Assembly (NCBI RefSeq): GCF_011601275.1
Contig: NZ_JAAOLY010000006.1
Span: 186,001 to 250,000 of the forward strand
Source: Janthinobacterium lividum
GTDB taxonomy: Bacteria > Pseudomonadota > Gammaproteobacteria > Burkholderiales > Burkholderiaceae_D
DNA length: 64,000 nt
Reading direction: 5' to 3'
The translations under genes and the position numbers were made by a program. Position 1 is the stretch's first letter; each line of letters begins with the position of its first letter. Shown here in pieces: positions 1 to 9,468 of the stretch. Under the pieces are notes generated by a model that worked only from the letters and a program-made list of their open reading frames with translations, ran no database searches and was not told where the DNA came from.

Positions 1-20
1 CCGATAATAGTGATTTTCAT
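1..20 (-). CDS. ugd: UDP-glucose 6-dehydrogenase, N-terminal fragment cut by the window edge
   Basis: Reading the minus strand from position 20 gives ATG followed by codons for KITIIG. This is the usual start of UDP-glucose 6-dehydrogenase (MKITIIGTGYVG), the beginning of its Rossmann fold. The gene runs off the left edge, so only six full codons are visible. It would make UDP-glucuronate for surface polysaccharide. Its place 79 bases after lapB agrees with my memory of related genomes, where ugd and heptose genes follow lapB. The call rests on very little sequence and on synteny. Confidence 0.55.
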
Positions 21-99
21 GGATGTACCGTATGGATAAAAAGCAGGTCTTACATAGAAGTACACGCCACATTGCTCAGGACAAGGTGACGTGTACGAA

Positions 100-1275
100 T
101 CAGTTCATGACATTGAGTTCTTCTGTGCGGCGTGGTGGGTAAGTCTCCCACTTGTTGCAGCCAGGGCAGTGCCAGTAGAACTGGCGCGCCTTGAAGCCGC
201 AGTGGCTGCACTGGTAGCGGGCCAGCTTCTGCGTGTAGCCGTGCACGAGGTTTTTCACCATCGACAGCTCCGACCAGATGGCGGCCGGCGCATCCATCAT
301 GCGCGCTTCCAGCAGTTTATCGAGGCCCAGCAGGGTCGGCGTGCGGCGCAGCTCGGCGCTGACCAGCTGCTTAGCCGCTTCCACGCCGTCGAGTTCGATG
401 ACGGCCTTGAAGACGACCTCGATCAGGTCGATCGACGACGCCTCTTCCAGGTAGGAGCGCAGCAGGTTGACGCCTTCCTGTGGACGGCCCAGCTTGGTGT
501 AGCCATCCATCAGGCGCTGCGCCACCAGGGCCACGTGGGGCACGCTTTGCTGCTCCACGCGGCGCCACGTGGTCAGCGCGCCTTCCACGTCGCCGCGCGC
601 CAGCAGCACGTCGCCCGTCAGGATGGTGGCGCGCACGCTCTTGCGGTCCGTCTGCAGGGCTTTTTCCAGCAGCGGCATGGCGTCGTCCGGCTTCATGTGC
701 ACCAGCGCGTCATGCGCCAGTTCGCAATAGAACTGGGCGATTTCCTTCTGGCGCGCGCCGGCGCCCGACTCCTGCAAGCCCACTGCCGCTTCGATGGCGC
801 GTGGCCATTCCTTTTCGCGCTGGTAGATTTCCAGCAGCGCGCGGCGCGCCTGGGCCGCATATTGTGTGTCGATCAGGCTGTTGAAGGTTTCTTCGGCGCG
901 GTCCAGCAAGCCCGCCTTCAGGTAATCCATGCCCAGCTCATAGGCGGCGTGGCCCTGCTGCTCCAGCGGCAGGTCCGGGCGCGCCAGCAAGTTCTGGTGC
1001 ACGCGGATGGCACGCTCCGTTTCGCCGCGGCGGCGGAACAAATTGCCCAGCGCAAAGTGCATATCGGCCGATTCCGGGTCCAGCTTGACGACTTCGATGA
1101 AGGCGTCGATGGCCTTGTCATGCTGCTCATTGAGCAGAAAATTCAAGCCCTTGAAATAATTGCGCGGCAGGCTGCGCGATTCGGACACCAGTTGATGAAT
1201 GTCCACACGCGCGGCAATCCAGCCCAGCGCGAAAAACATCGGGATACCCAAGAGCCACCAGAGTTCAAAATCCAT
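100..1275 (-). CDS. lapB: LapB (YciM), regulator of LPS synthesis
   Basis: The product has 391 aa, the normal family length. An N-terminal membrane anchor (FELWWLLGIPMFFALGWIAA) is followed by a long cytoplasmic array of TPR helices from about residue 40 to 340. The C-terminal rubredoxin-like domain carries two metal-binding pairs, CSHC and CPGC, near residues 355-375. In the family LapB works with FtsH to control LpxC turnover and so the LPS:phospholipid balance. It lies 46 bases after lapA, and the two are probably cotranscribed with ihfB upstream. Confidence 0.93.
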   Translation of the reverse strand: MDFELWWLLGIPMFFALGWIAARVDIHQLVSESRSLPRNYFKGLNFLLNEQHDKAIDAFIEVVKLDPESADMHFALGNLFRRRGETERAIRVHQNLLARPDLPLEQQGHAAYELGMDYLKAGLLDRAEETFNSLIDTQYAAQARRALLEIYQREKEWPRAIEAAVGLQESGAGARQKEIAQFYCELAHDALVHMKPDDAMPLLEKALQTDRKSVRATILTGDVLLARGDVEGALTTWRRVEQQSVPHVALVAQRLMDGYTKLGRPQEGVNLLRSYLEEASSIDLIEVVFKAVIELDGVEAAKQLVSAELRRTPTLLGLDKLLEARMMDAPAAIWSELSMVKNLVHGYTQKLARYQCSHCGFKARQFYWHCPGCNKWETYPPRRTEELNVMN

Positions 1276-1321
1276 GCGATTGTTTTTATTCGAGTAAGAG
1301 AGATAGGAGCGACGGCGGCGC

Positions 1322-1624
1322 TTACTGCGCGCTCACGCTGTCCGGTTGCGGCTGGACATTGCTGGCCACGCCAACGGTCTGCAGCGCGGCAATGGTGGTT
1401 TTTTGCTTGGTCGCTTCGCGGCGGTGACGGAACACGGTCGGCGTCAGGGCCAATACGCCCAGGCTTGCGCCAGCGACAAAAAAGCCCAGCAGCATCAGGA
1501 CCAGGGGGCCGCGAATTTCATAATTGAGGAAAACATGCAGGTCGACAACCTGCGCATTCTTCAGCGCAAAACTGAAGAACAGGACGAAAAGAACACAGCC
1601 AACGATGGTGGAGATGATTTTCAT
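1322..1624 (-). CDS. lapA: LapA-domain inner-membrane protein (DUF1049)
   Basis: This 100-aa protein has two hydrophobic helices (IISTIVGCVLFVLFFSFAL and a second around residues 40-65) joined by a short loop with the NAQVVDLHVF motif typical of LapA. A basic, polar tail follows. LapA is the partner of LapB at the inner membrane. ATG at 1624 begins MKIISTIVG, the usual family start. An in-frame TTG at 1645 would add seven residues, and neither has a clear ribosome binding site. Confidence 0.87.
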   Translation of the reverse strand: MKIISTIVGCVLFVLFFSFALKNAQVVDLHVFLNYEIRGPLVLMLLGFFVAGASLGVLALTPTVFRHRREATKQKTTIAALQTVGVASNVQPQPDSVSAQ

Positions 1625-1735
1625 CGATACGCCCAGAAAGTACAAAAAATGCCGTATGGCACAACCTCGGAATGCCTGGCAGAAGCGTAGCGAGCGTCAG
1701 TGAGGCTCGGCGCCCCCTTGTGGCCAAGAAGCGCA

Positions 1736-1753
1736 ACCGTACTGAAGTACGGT
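1736..1753. repeat. Perfect 8-bp-arm palindrome in the ihfB-lapA gap
   Basis: ACCGTACT and AGTACGGT pair perfectly around two bases. The element sits in a 190-base spacer between ihfB and lapA that otherwise shows no gene. No thymine run follows on either strand, so a terminator role is not supported. Confidence 0.5.
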
Positions 1754-1814
1754 GAGCATCGCAGGCCGCAAAGCGCGACGCGCAGTAGCTTATGTCAGGT
1801 ATTCTCAGCATATT

Positions 1815-1850
1815 AACAAAAAAAAGCGGCATCCAAGGACGCCGCTTTCT
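1815..1850 (-). terminator. Rho-independent terminator after ihfB
   Basis: On the minus strand AAAGCGGC and GCCGCTTT form a stem around a 12-base loop and are followed by a run of eight thymines. It lies about 20 bases past the ihfB stop, so lapA and lapB need a promoter of their own or read-through. Confidence 0.85.
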
Positions 1851-1871
1851 ATGTCGCCTTCCAGCAGACGA

Positions 1872-2177
1872 TTAATCCTCGATGATCGGTTGCCCGACCA
1901 TCGCGTCCACGCGCTCGCGCAACTGTTTGCCCGGTTTGAAGTGGGGCACCCGTTTTTCGGGAACCATCACCTTGTCGCCGGATTTCGGGTTGCGGCCGAT
2001 GCGCGGGGGCCTGCTGTTCAGGGCAAAACTGCCAAAACCGCGGATCTCGATACGCTGACCGGTCGCCAGGGCGTTGGTCATCGCATCGAGAATGGTCTTG
2101 ACGGCATACTCCGCATCTTTCGCCACCAGCTGAGAATAACGCTCAGCGAGGCGGTTGATCAGCTCGGACTTTGTCAT
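1872..2177 (-). CDS. ihfB: Integration host factor subunit beta
   Basis: The product has 101 aa and the complete HU/IHF fold. It begins [13 protein letters not shown], has the beta-arm segment [21 protein letters not shown] around residues 45-66, and ends with the helical [11 protein letters not shown] segment. IHF bends DNA at specific sites during transcription, recombination and replication, as a heterodimer with IhfA, which is not in this window. It follows rpsA by 17 bases, the usual arrangement in betaproteobacteria and enterics. Confidence 0.95.
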   Translation of the reverse strand: MTKSELINRLAERYSQLVAKDAEYAVKTILDAMTNALATGQRIEIRGFGSFALNSRPPRIGRNPKSGDKVMVPEKRVPHFKPGKQLRERVDAMVGQPIIED

Positions 2178-2194
2178 CTGCCGTATCCGCAGTC

Positions 2195-3907
2195 TTAGTT
2201 CTTGTTATCGAACTTGGCTTTCAACAAGGCGCCCAGGCTGGTGGTGCCCGAAGCTGCGTTGTTGTCGGTAGCTGCCATCTTCTGCATGGCTTCCTGGGTT
2301 TCAACGTTGTCTTTCGCTTTGATCGACAGTTGGATGCCACGGGCTTTGCGGTCGATGTTCAGCACCATTGCTTCAACGGTGTCGCCGACTTTCAGGTGCG
2401 TACCAGCATCTTCAACGCGGTCGCGCGAGATTTCGGAAGCGCGCAGGTAGCCTTCAACTTCTTCGGACAGTTGGATCACGGCGCCTTTAGGCTCAACCGA
2501 TTTAACGGTACCGGTTACCAGCGAGCCTTTGTCGTTCATGGCTGCGAAGTTGTTGAATGGGTCACCTTCCAGTTGCTTGACGCCCAGGGAAACGCGCTCG
2601 CGCTCAACGTCGATGGCCAGAACGATGGCTTCCAGTTCGTCACCTTTCTTGAAGCGACGCACGGCTTCTTCGCCGGTTTCGGTCCAGGACAGGTCGGACA
2701 GGTGCACCAGACCGTCGATGTTGCCGGCCAGGCCGATGAACACGCCGAAGTCGGTGATCGATTTGATCGCGCCGCGGACTTTATCGCCCTTCTTGTGGGT
2801 AACGCCAAAGTCATCCCAAGGGTTGGCTTTGCACTGTTTCATACCCAGCGAGATACGACGACGCTCTTCGTCGATTTCCAGAACCATTACTTCTACTTCG
2901 TCGCCCAGTTGGACAACTTTGTTAGGAGCAACGTTTTTGTTCGTCCAGTCCATTTCGGAAACGTGTACCAGACCTTCGATACCCTGTTCCACTTCAACGA
3001 ACGCGCCGTAGTCGGTCAGGTTCGTTACTTTACCGAACAGACGGGTGCTTTGTGGGTAACGACGGGACAGACCGGTCCAAGGATCGTCGCCCAGTTGTTT
3101 CACGCCCAGCGAAACACGGTTTTTCTCTTGATCGTATTTCAAGACTTTGGCGGTGATTTCCTGGCCAACCGTCAGTACTTCCGACGGGTGACGTACACGG
3201 CGCCATGCCAGGTCGGTGATGTGCAGCAGGCCATCGATACCGCCCAGATCCACGAACGCGCCGTAGTCGGTGATATTTTTGACGACGCCGGTCACGACCG
3301 TGCCTTCTTTCAGCGTTTCCATCAGTTTCTGACGCTCTTCGCCCATCGAAGCTTCGATGACGGCGCGGCGGGACAGAACCACGTTGTTACGCTTGCGATC
3401 CAGCTTGATCACTTTGAATTCGAGGGTTTTGCCTTCGAATGGGGTCGTGTCTTTGACAGGACGGGTATCAACCAGCGAGCCCGGCAGGAATGCGCGGATG
3501 CCGTTGGTCAACACGGTCAGACCGCCTTTGACTTTACCATTGACGGTACCGACGACGATTTCGCCCGATTCCATCGCTTTTTCCAGAGCCAGCCACGAAG
3601 CCAGACGCTTGGCTTTATCGCGCGACAGGATGGTATCGCCGAAACCGTTTTCCAGCGATTCGATCGCCACGGAAACGAAGTCACCAACTTTGACTTCCAG
3701 TTCGCCGTGGTCGTTCTTGAATTCTTCGACAGGGATGAATGCTTCGGATTTGAGGCCAGCGTTCACGATCACGAAATTGTGGTCGAGGCGCACGACTTCA
3801 GCGGAAATAACTTCGCCGGAGCGCATATCTTGACGCGACAACGATTCCTCGAAGAGCGCAGCAAAACTTTCCATACCGGTAGATTCGTTAGTTGTAACAG
3901 TAGACAT
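2195..3907 (-). CDS. rpsA: 30S ribosomal protein S1
   Basis: This 570-aa protein has six S1 RNA-binding repeats, at about residues 30, 115, 200, 287, 374 and 461. The inner ones carry the ITDYGAFV or LTDYGAFV signature. S1 unfolds mRNA leaders on the small subunit. ATG at 3907 (MSTVTTNES) is chosen. A GTG at 3916 in the same frame has GGA about 11 bases upstream and cannot be excluded. As in other rpsA leaders there is no strong Shine-Dalgarno for the ATG, which fits known S1 autoregulation. It sits between cmk and ihfB. Confidence 0.95.
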   Translation of the reverse strand: MSTVTTNESTGMESFAALFEESLSRQDMRSGEVISAEVVRLDHNFVIVNAGLKSEAFIPVEEFKNDHGELEVKVGDFVSVAIESLENGFGDTILSRDKAKRLASWLALEKAMESGEIVVGTVNGKVKGGLTVLTNGIRAFLPGSLVDTRPVKDTTPFEGKTLEFKVIKLDRKRNNVVLSRRAVIEASMGEERQKLMETLKEGTVVTGVVKNITDYGAFVDLGGIDGLLHITDLAWRRVRHPSEVLTVGQEITAKVLKYDQEKNRVSLGVKQLGDDPWTGLSRRYPQSTRLFGKVTNLTDYGAFVEVEQGIEGLVHVSEMDWTNKNVAPNKVVQLGDEVEVMVLEIDEERRRISLGMKQCKANPWDDFGVTHKKGDKVRGAIKSITDFGVFIGLAGNIDGLVHLSDLSWTETGEEAVRRFKKGDELEAIVLAIDVERERVSLGVKQLEGDPFNNFAAMNDKGSLVTGTVKSVEPKGAVIQLSEEVEGYLRASEISRDRVEDAGTHLKVGDTVEAMVLNIDRKARGIQLSIKAKDNVETQEAMQKMAATDNNAASGTTSLGALLKAKFDNKN

Positions 3908-4026
3908 AGGGTTCACACAGGTTATCCAGCAGAGATCGCACGATGCGACTTAAACTGGGTTAGGTTTTTGACACACCCGGACAGGCCAGGAGCCGTCAAC
4001 GGGCACCACATAGCATAGAAATCACA

Positions 4027-4695
4027 CTATTTTGCTGCGGCGGCATACCATTTCAACACGGTTTCGACGGCAACATCTGCCGTCATTTCCGACGTATCGA
4101 GGACATGCGCCCCTTCCGCAGGGACCAGCGGCGCAATCGCACGGTGAGTATCACGTTCGTCCCGCGCCTGCAAATCCATCAGAAGGTCTTCCATATTAGC
4201 AGAAAAACCCTTGTCTATCAATTGCTTGTAGCGCCGTTGCGCGCGCGCCTCGACACTGGCCGTCAGGAACACCTTCAATTGGGCGTGCGGGAAGATCACC
4301 GTGCCCATGTCGCGCCCGTCGGCCACCAGGCCCGGCGTCTTGCGAAAGCCCAGCTGCAAGCTGACCAGGGCCTGGCGCACCGTTGGCAACACGGCAATTT
4401 TCGACGCCGTATTGCCCACTTCTTCGGCACGGATCTGCTCGGTGACGTTTTCCTGCGCCAGCAGAATCTCGCCATTGGCAAAGTGGCAAGGCAAGTGTTC
4501 GGCCAGCTTGGCCAGCGCGTGCTCGTCGCGCAAGTCCGTGCCGCGGCGCAGCGCGCTCAAGGCCGTCAGGCGGTACAGCGCGCCCGAGTCCAGGTAATGA
4601 AAGCCCAGCTTGTCGGCCACGCGGTGCGCCACCGTGCCCTTGCCGGAAGCGGTGGGGCCGTCGATGGCGATGACTGGGATGTGGGAGGTCGGCAT
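4027..4695 (-). CDS. cmk: Cytidylate kinase
   Basis: The product has 222 aa. The P-loop is near the N-terminus ([11 protein letters not shown], residues 11-21), followed by LDSGALYRL, which binds CMP, and the [11 protein letters not shown] segment near residue 125 that is diagnostic for bacterial CMP kinase. It phosphorylates CMP and dCMP for nucleotide recycling. Gene order aroA-cmk-rpsA is the classical one. No good ribosome binding site precedes the ATG, and the 83-base gap to aroA contains a hairpin repeat. Confidence 0.95.
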   Translation of the reverse strand: MPTSHIPVIAIDGPTASGKGTVAHRVADKLGFHYLDSGALYRLTALSALRRGTDLRDEHALAKLAEHLPCHFANGEILLAQENVTEQIRAEEVGNTASKIAVLPTVRQALVSLQLGFRKTPGLVADGRDMGTVIFPHAQLKVFLTASVEARAQRRYKQLIDKGFSANMEDLLMDLQARDERDTHRAIAPLVPAEGAHVLDTSEMTADVAVETVLKWYAAAAK

Positions 4696-4737
4696 TATTT
4701 TGTCACTTTAAAAAAACTAAACCCAAAAACAAGAGCT

Positions 4738-4764
4738 GGGGTCAGACCCGACGGGTCTGACCCC
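4738..4764. repeat. GGGGTCAGAC hairpin repeat, copy 1
   Basis: GGGGTCAGACCC and GGGTCTGACCCC form a perfect 12-bp stem around a 3-base loop between aroA and cmk. The same outer arms recur at 34311-34351 and 57081-57158. It may act as a hairpin between the two genes, but the family looks like a dispersed repeat. Confidence 0.8.
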
Positions 4765-4778
4765 AAATTTGCCTTCGG

Positions 4779-6134
4779 TCAAATAAGACTATCTTTGGCA
4801 ATCCCCGCAAACGCGGCGAAATACTCGGGGAAGGTCTTGGCCACGCATTTCGGGTCGTTGATGCGCATTTCGTTGCCGCGGCGCGCGGCGCCGTCCAGCG
4901 AGGCCAGCGAGAAGCACATGGCCATGCGGTGGTCGTCATACGTGTCGATGGTGGCGGCGGCAATTTCGGCCGGCGGCGTCACGCGCAGGTAATCCGCGCC
5001 CTCTTCCACTTCGGCGCCGAGTTTGCGCAGCTCCGTCGCCATGGCAGCCAGGCGGTCCGTTTCCTTCACACGCCAGCTGGCGATATTGCGCAAGGTCGAG
5101 GTGCCGTCCGCGTACAGGGCGGCGACGGCGATCGTCATGGCCGCGTCGGGAATGTGATTGAAATCCATGTCGACGGCCTTCAGGACGCCGTTCGACCGCG
5201 CCTCGATCCAGTTCTCGCCCATGGTGATGGTCGCGCCCATCTGCTGCAAGGCTTCGACGAAGCGCACGTCGCCCTGGATGCTGTCGCGCCCCACGCCTTC
5301 CACGCGCACGGGACCGCCGCCGATGGCGCCGGCCGCCAGGAAGTACGAGGCCGACGACGCATCGCCTTCCACGTGGATCGTGCCCGGGCTTTGATATTGC
5401 TGGCCCGGCTGCACGGTGAACGACTGCCAGCCGTCATGCTCGACCGTCACGCCGAAGCGGCGCATCAGGTTCAGGGTGATCTCGATGTACGGCTTCGAAA
5501 TCAGCTCGCCCGTCACGTCGATGGTGACCGCATGGTCGCGCGCCATCAGCGGCGCCACCATCAGGAGGGCCGTCAAGAACTGGCTCGACACGTTGCCGCG
5601 CACGGCGATGCGCTGCGCGTGGATGTGGCCGCGGCGGATGCGCAGCGGCGGGAAGCCCTGCTCGCCCGTGTATTCGATCTGCGTGCCGACGGCGTTCAGC
5701 GCGTCGACCAGGTCGCCGATCGGACGCTCGTGCATGCGCGACACACCGTGCAGGGTGTAGTCGCCGCCGATGACGGCCAGGGCCGCCGTCAGCGGACGGA
5801 TGGCCGTGCCGGCGTTGCCCATGAACAGGTCCGCCTCGTGGTGCGGGAACACGCCGCCGCAGCCTTCCACATGGTGCACCTGGTGGGCCGTGGCCGGGTC
5901 GCCCGTCAATTCATCCTGCGTCCATTTCACGCCCAGCGACGTCAAGGCCGTCAGCATGACGAAGGTGTCGTCGGAGGCAAGCAGGTCGATGATCTTCGTC
6001 GTGCCCTTGGCCAGCGCGGCCAGCAGCAGCACGCGGTTGGAAATGCTTTTCGAGCCGGGCAGGCGCACCGTGCCCTGGGCGTGCATCACCGGCTTCAGAT
6101 CGATATGGTGGGGGTAGTGCTTGGTCTGGGTCAT
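4779..6134 (-). CDS. aroA: 3-phosphoshikimate 1-carboxyvinyltransferase (EPSP synthase)
   Basis: The product has 451 aa, near family length. The N-terminal [12 protein letters not shown] motif (about residues 24-35) binds phosphoenolpyruvate and shikimate 3-phosphate. [10 protein letters not shown] near residue 107 is the second signature and lies in the glyphosate-sensitive class I region. [10 protein letters not shown] and DDHRMAM occur in the C-terminal lobe. It makes EPSP, the step before chorismate. It starts 18 bases after tyrA and is very probably cotranscribed with it. Confidence 0.96.
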   Translation of the reverse strand: MTQTKHYPHHIDLKPVMHAQGTVRLPGSKSISNRVLLLAALAKGTTKIIDLLASDDTFVMLTALTSLGVKWTQDELTGDPATAHQVHHVEGCGGVFPHHEADLFMGNAGTAIRPLTAALAVIGGDYTLHGVSRMHERPIGDLVDALNAVGTQIEYTGEQGFPPLRIRRGHIHAQRIAVRGNVSSQFLTALLMVAPLMARDHAVTIDVTGELISKPYIEITLNLMRRFGVTVEHDGWQSFTVQPGQQYQSPGTIHVEGDASSASYFLAAGAIGGGPVRVEGVGRDSIQGDVRFVEALQQMGATITMGENWIEARSNGVLKAVDMDFNHIPDAAMTIAVAALYADGTSTLRNIASWRVKETDRLAAMATELRKLGAEVEEGADYLRVTPPAEIAAATIDTYDDHRMAMCFSLASLDGAARRGNEMRINDPKCVAKTFPEYFAAFAGIAKDSLI

Positions 6135-6152
6135 GCTGGAATCCTTGAGTAT

Positions 6153-7061
6153 TTATCGTGTGGGCGCGGCCGGTATTTCCGCCGTTTCAATCGCCTCGAT
6201 CCATTGCTGCCGCGCGTGCTGGGCGTTCGCGTACACGCCTTCGATGGCGGCGCCGTCGTTCGCGGCCAGGTGGGCGCGCAAGGTCGTCAACTGCGCCAGG
6301 TAGGCGTCCAGTTCGTGCAGCAGCGCCGGCTGGTTGGCCAGGCTGATGTCGCGCCACATTTCCGGCGATGAGCCGGCGATGCGCGTAAAGTCGCGAAAGC
6401 CGCTGGCCGCGTATTGGAACAGCAGGCCCGCGTGCGGTTTGTTGGCGATGTCGTCGACCAGCGCAAAGGCCAGCAGATGCGGCAGATGGCTGACGGCGGC
6501 AAACACCTTGTCATGTTCTTCGGGGTTCAAGGTATGCAGGATGGCGCCGCAGGCGCGCCACGCGTCCGCCACCCGTTCCACATCAGCCGCGGCGTTTTCC
6601 GCCAGCGGCGTGAGCACCACTTTCTTGCCTTGATACAGGTCGATGATGGCGGCGTCGGGACCATTCGTCTCGCGCCCCGCGATCGGGTGGCCGGGCACGA
6701 ATTGCGCCACCTTGCCACCGAGCGCCGCGCGCGCGGCCGCCACCACGTCGCTTTTCGTGCTGCCCGCATCGGTGACGATGGTGCCCGGCTGCAGATGCGG
6801 CGCGATGGACGCCAGGATGGCGCCCGTCTGCGCCACGGGGGCGGCCAGCAGCACCAGGTCGGCGCCATGCAAGGCTTGCGCCAGGTCGCCGCCGATCTCG
6901 TCGATGATGCCCAATTCGAGCGCACGCGCCATCGAGGCCGGCGAGCGGCCCATGCCGACCACGGCTCGAACCGCGCCCGCATGTTTCAGGGCGCGCGCGA
7001 ACGAGCCCCCGATCAGGCCCACGCCAAAGATCACTACCTTGTTCAGTGCAGGCGTCGTCAT
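6153..7061 (-). CDS. tyrA: Prephenate dehydrogenase
   Basis: This 302-aa protein has an N-terminal Rossmann fold with VVIFGVGLIGGSFARAL (residues 9-25), then DAGSTKSDV and the substrate-site segment PGHPIAGRETNGPDAA. The catalytic-region HDKVFAAVSHLPHLLAFAL follows, and the C-terminal dimerisation region is helical. There is no chorismate mutase or ACT domain, so it is the monofunctional type. It oxidises prephenate to 4-hydroxyphenylpyruvate in tyrosine synthesis. Four bases separate it from hisC. Confidence 0.95.
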   Translation of the reverse strand: MTTPALNKVVIFGVGLIGGSFARALKHAGAVRAVVGMGRSPASMARALELGIIDEIGGDLAQALHGADLVLLAAPVAQTGAILASIAPHLQPGTIVTDAGSTKSDVVAAARAALGGKVAQFVPGHPIAGRETNGPDAAIIDLYQGKKVVLTPLAENAAADVERVADAWRACGAILHTLNPEEHDKVFAAVSHLPHLLAFALVDDIANKPHAGLLFQYAASGFRDFTRIAGSSPEMWRDISLANQPALLHELDAYLAQLTTLRAHLAANDGAAIEGVYANAQHARQQWIEAIETAEIPAAPTR

Positions 7062-7065
7062 ATCG

Positions 7066-8172
7066 TCAGGCCAGCGCTTTCGTCAGCGCGGCGATGAAGA
7101 TGGCGTTTTCCTGCGGCAGACCGATGGAAATGCGCAGCCATTGCGGCAAGCCATAGCTGCCGACGGGACGCACGATCACGCCCTGTTTCAGCAGCGCCAG
7201 GTTCACGCGCGCGCCTGCTTCATCGTCGTCGCCCACCTTGACCAGCACGAAATTGCCGTGCGATGGCACGTATTCCAGGCCCAGTTGCGCAAACGCTTCC
7301 GTGAACTGCTGGTAGCCGGCCGCGTTGTTGCGCGCGCTTTGCTCGAGGAAGGCCTTGTCGTTCAGGGCGGCAATCGCGGCGGCCTGCGCCAGCGAATTGA
7401 CGTTGAACGGCTGGCGGATGCGGTTCATCAGGTCCGTCAGCACGGGCTGGGCGATGGCAAAGCCGATGCGCAGGCCGGCCAGGCCGTAGGCCTTCGACAA
7501 GGTGCGCGACACCACCAGGTTCGGATACTGGCGCACCCATGCCGTCGACTCGTACTGGTCGTCGGCCGACAGGAATTCGTTGTACGCTTCATCCAGCACG
7601 ACGACGACGTGCGCCGGCACTTTTTGCAGGAACGCCTCCAGCTGCGCGGCCGTCAGGAAGGTGCCGGTCGGGTTGTTCGGGTTGGCGATGAAGACCAGGC
7701 GCGTATCTTCGGCAATCGCCGCCGCCATGGCGTCCAGGTCATGGCCGTAGGCTTGCGCCGGCACGACGATGTGGCGCGCGCCCAGGCCTTGCGTGGCCAG
7801 CGCGTACACGGCGAACGAATACTGCGAGTAGACGACGGATTGGCCATGCTGCACGAAGGCGTGCGCGGCGATTTCCAGGATGTCGTTGCTGCCATTGCCC
7901 AGGGTGATCCAGTCGGCCGGCACGTCGTAGCGCTTGGACAGCACGGCTTTCAAGTCGAAGCCATTGGCGTCCGGATAGCGGCCCAGGTCGTCGATGGCGG
8001 CGATCATCGCCTGCTTCGCCGATTCCGGCATGCCGTACGGGTTTTCATTCGACGCCAGCTTGACGATGGCTGCCTCGTCGAGGCCAAATTCGCGCGCGAC
8101 TTCCGCGATCGGTTTGCCGCTCTGGTAAGGGGCGATGGAGCGGACGTATTCTGGACCGATATTTTTAGACAT
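7066..8172 (-). CDS. hisC: Histidinol-phosphate / aromatic amino acid aminotransferase
   Basis: This is a 368-aa class I/II PLP aminotransferase. LASNENPYGMPE near residues 39-50 is the family start motif. FIANPNNPTGTF binds the cofactor, and SRTLSKAYGLAGLRIG holds the PLP lysine. It is related to HisC, which makes histidinol phosphate. Its place between pheA and tyrA suggests that this paralogue mainly transaminates phenylpyruvate and 4-hydroxyphenylpyruvate. That role is inference from context; a second hisC in a histidine operon elsewhere would support it. Confidence 0.9.
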   Translation of the reverse strand: MSKNIGPEYVRSIAPYQSGKPIAEVAREFGLDEAAIVKLASNENPYGMPESAKQAMIAAIDDLGRYPDANGFDLKAVLSKRYDVPADWITLGNGSNDILEIAAHAFVQHGQSVVYSQYSFAVYALATQGLGARHIVVPAQAYGHDLDAMAAAIAEDTRLVFIANPNNPTGTFLTAAQLEAFLQKVPAHVVVVLDEAYNEFLSADDQYESTAWVRQYPNLVVSRTLSKAYGLAGLRIGFAIAQPVLTDLMNRIRQPFNVNSLAQAAAIAALNDKAFLEQSARNNAAGYQQFTEAFAQLGLEYVPSHGNFVLVKVGDDDEAGARVNLALLKQGVIVRPVGSYGLPQWLRISIGLPQENAIFIAALTKALA

Positions 8173-8216
8173 GGTGTTCTTTAAAAGTTGGTGAATGATT
8201 AGGCTGGTGGCTGTTG

Positions 8217-8245
8217 TTGGGTTACGCTGCGCTAACCCAAGCTAC
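8217..8245. repeat. GTYGGnTTA hairpin repeat, copy 1
   Basis: TTGGGTTA and TAACCCAA are perfect 8-base arms around CGCTGCGC, followed by GCTAC. It lies in the pheA-hisC gap and belongs to a family with three further copies in this window. Confidence 0.75.
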
Positions 8246-8257
8246 AGCTTACCGTAT

Positions 8258-8293
8258 GTCGGGTAGGTCGGATTAGCGCAGCGTAATCCGACA
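8258..8293. repeat. GTYGGnTTA hairpin repeat, copy 2
   Basis: GTCGGATTA and TAATCCGAC are perfect 9-base arms around GCGCAGCG, preceded by GGTAG. It sits 22 bases from copy 1 in the same gap, just after the pheA stop. Confidence 0.8.
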
Positions 8294-8315
8294 CCACCAC
8301 AGGCATCAATCGAAG

Positions 8316-9386
8316 TCACAGACTGACCGGATACGATCCCAGCACCTTGAAAAACGCCGCATTGCTCTGCAGCTCGGCCAGCGCCTGGGCGACGGCGGCG
8401 TCGTGCACGTGGCCCTCCACGTCGACATAGAAATAATACTCCCAGCTGCCCATGCGCGCCGGGCGCGACTCGAAGCGCGTCATCGACACGCCGTGCTTGG
8501 CCAGGGGCGCCAGCAACTGGTACACGGCGCCCGCCTTGTTCGGCACGGCCAGCACCAGCGATGTCTGGTCCTTGCCCGACGGCGCCGTCTGCAAGGTGCC
8601 CACGACGGCAAAGCGCGTGCGGTTGTGCGGGTCGTCCTGGATATGGCCCTTGACCACGCCCAGCTTGTACTGCGCGCCGGCCAGTTCGCTGGCAATCGCC
8701 GCCACCGTGCCATCTTCGCCGGCCATGCGGGCCGCTTCCGCGTTCGAAGCGACGGCATGGCGCGCGATGTGCGGGTAATTCTGGTTCAGCCACACCTGGC
8801 ATTGGGCCAGCGCCTGAGAATGGGCGCAGATGGACGTGACGCCCTCCATGTTGCCGCTCTTTGTCATCAGGCTGTGGTGCACGGCAATGGCCACCTCGCC
8901 GCTGATGATGAGGCTAGTCTGCAGCATCATGTCGAGCGTGCGGTTGACGGCGCCTTCCGAGGAATTCTCGATCGGCACGACGCCGAAGTCCGCCGTGCCC
9001 GCCTCGGCGGAACGGAATACTTCATCGATGGACGCGCACGGCAAGCCTTCGACGGCGCTGCCGAACTGCTGATACACGGCTTGTTCGCTGAAAGTGCCGG
9101 CCGGGCCCAGATACGCCACGGTCACGCGCTTTTCCAGCGAGCGGCACGACGACATGATTTCGCGGAAGATGGTCTGCACTTCGCGGTCGCCCATGGGGCC
9201 GGGATTGCGCTCGGCCACGCCGCGCAGCACTTGCGCTTCGCGCTCGGGGCGGAACACGGGCGCCTGCGTTTCGGCCTTCACATGGCCCACCTGCTGGGCG
9301 ATTTGCGCGCGGCGGTTCAGCAGCTCGAGGATTTGCGCGTCGATCGCATCGATCTGTTCGCGCAGCGGTTTCAATTTATCGGTCAT
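8316..9386 (-). CDS. pheA: Bifunctional chorismate mutase / prephenate dehydratase (P-protein)
   Basis: The product has 356 aa. Residues 1-90 form an AroQ chorismate mutase (LREQIDAIDAQILELLNRRA). Residues about 95-275 are prephenate dehydratase (VAYLGPAGTFSEQAVYQQFG, VVPIENSSEGAV and the TRF motif). The C-terminus is an ACT domain with FESRPAR, which binds phenylalanine for feedback control. ATG at 9386 (MTDKLKPLRE) matches the family start. An in-frame ATG at 9419 has a GCAGG upstream and would add 11 residues. It follows serC by 82 bases. Confidence 0.95.
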   Translation of the reverse strand: MTDKLKPLREQIDAIDAQILELLNRRAQIAQQVGHVKAETQAPVFRPEREAQVLRGVAERNPGPMGDREVQTIFREIMSSCRSLEKRVTVAYLGPAGTFSEQAVYQQFGSAVEGLPCASIDEVFRSAEAGTADFGVVPIENSSEGAVNRTLDMMLQTSLIISGEVAIAVHHSLMTKSGNMEGVTSICAHSQALAQCQVWLNQNYPHIARHAVASNAEAARMAGEDGTVAAIASELAGAQYKLGVVKGHIQDDPHNRTRFAVVGTLQTAPSGKDQTSLVLAVPNKAGAVYQLLAPLAKHGVSMTRFESRPARMGSWEYYFYVDVEGHVHDAAVAQALAELQSNAAFFKVLGSYPVSL

Positions 9387-9468
9387 GGTGGTTTGTTTCG
9401 TCAGCTGTACTTCAATCATGGCCGCGCGGCCTGCGCCGGCGGCGGGCCGGCGCGGTCGGTTAAGCGAC

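Noticed and set aside
91..1527. Long plus-strand ORF opposite lapB and lapA
   Set aside because: It is an antisense shadow typical of GC-rich genes; lapB and lapA on the other strand have clear family motifs.
2171..4018. Plus-strand ORF of over 600 codons opposite rpsA
   Set aside because: The minus strand encodes ribosomal protein S1 with six intact repeats; the plus-strand translation has no recognisable domain.
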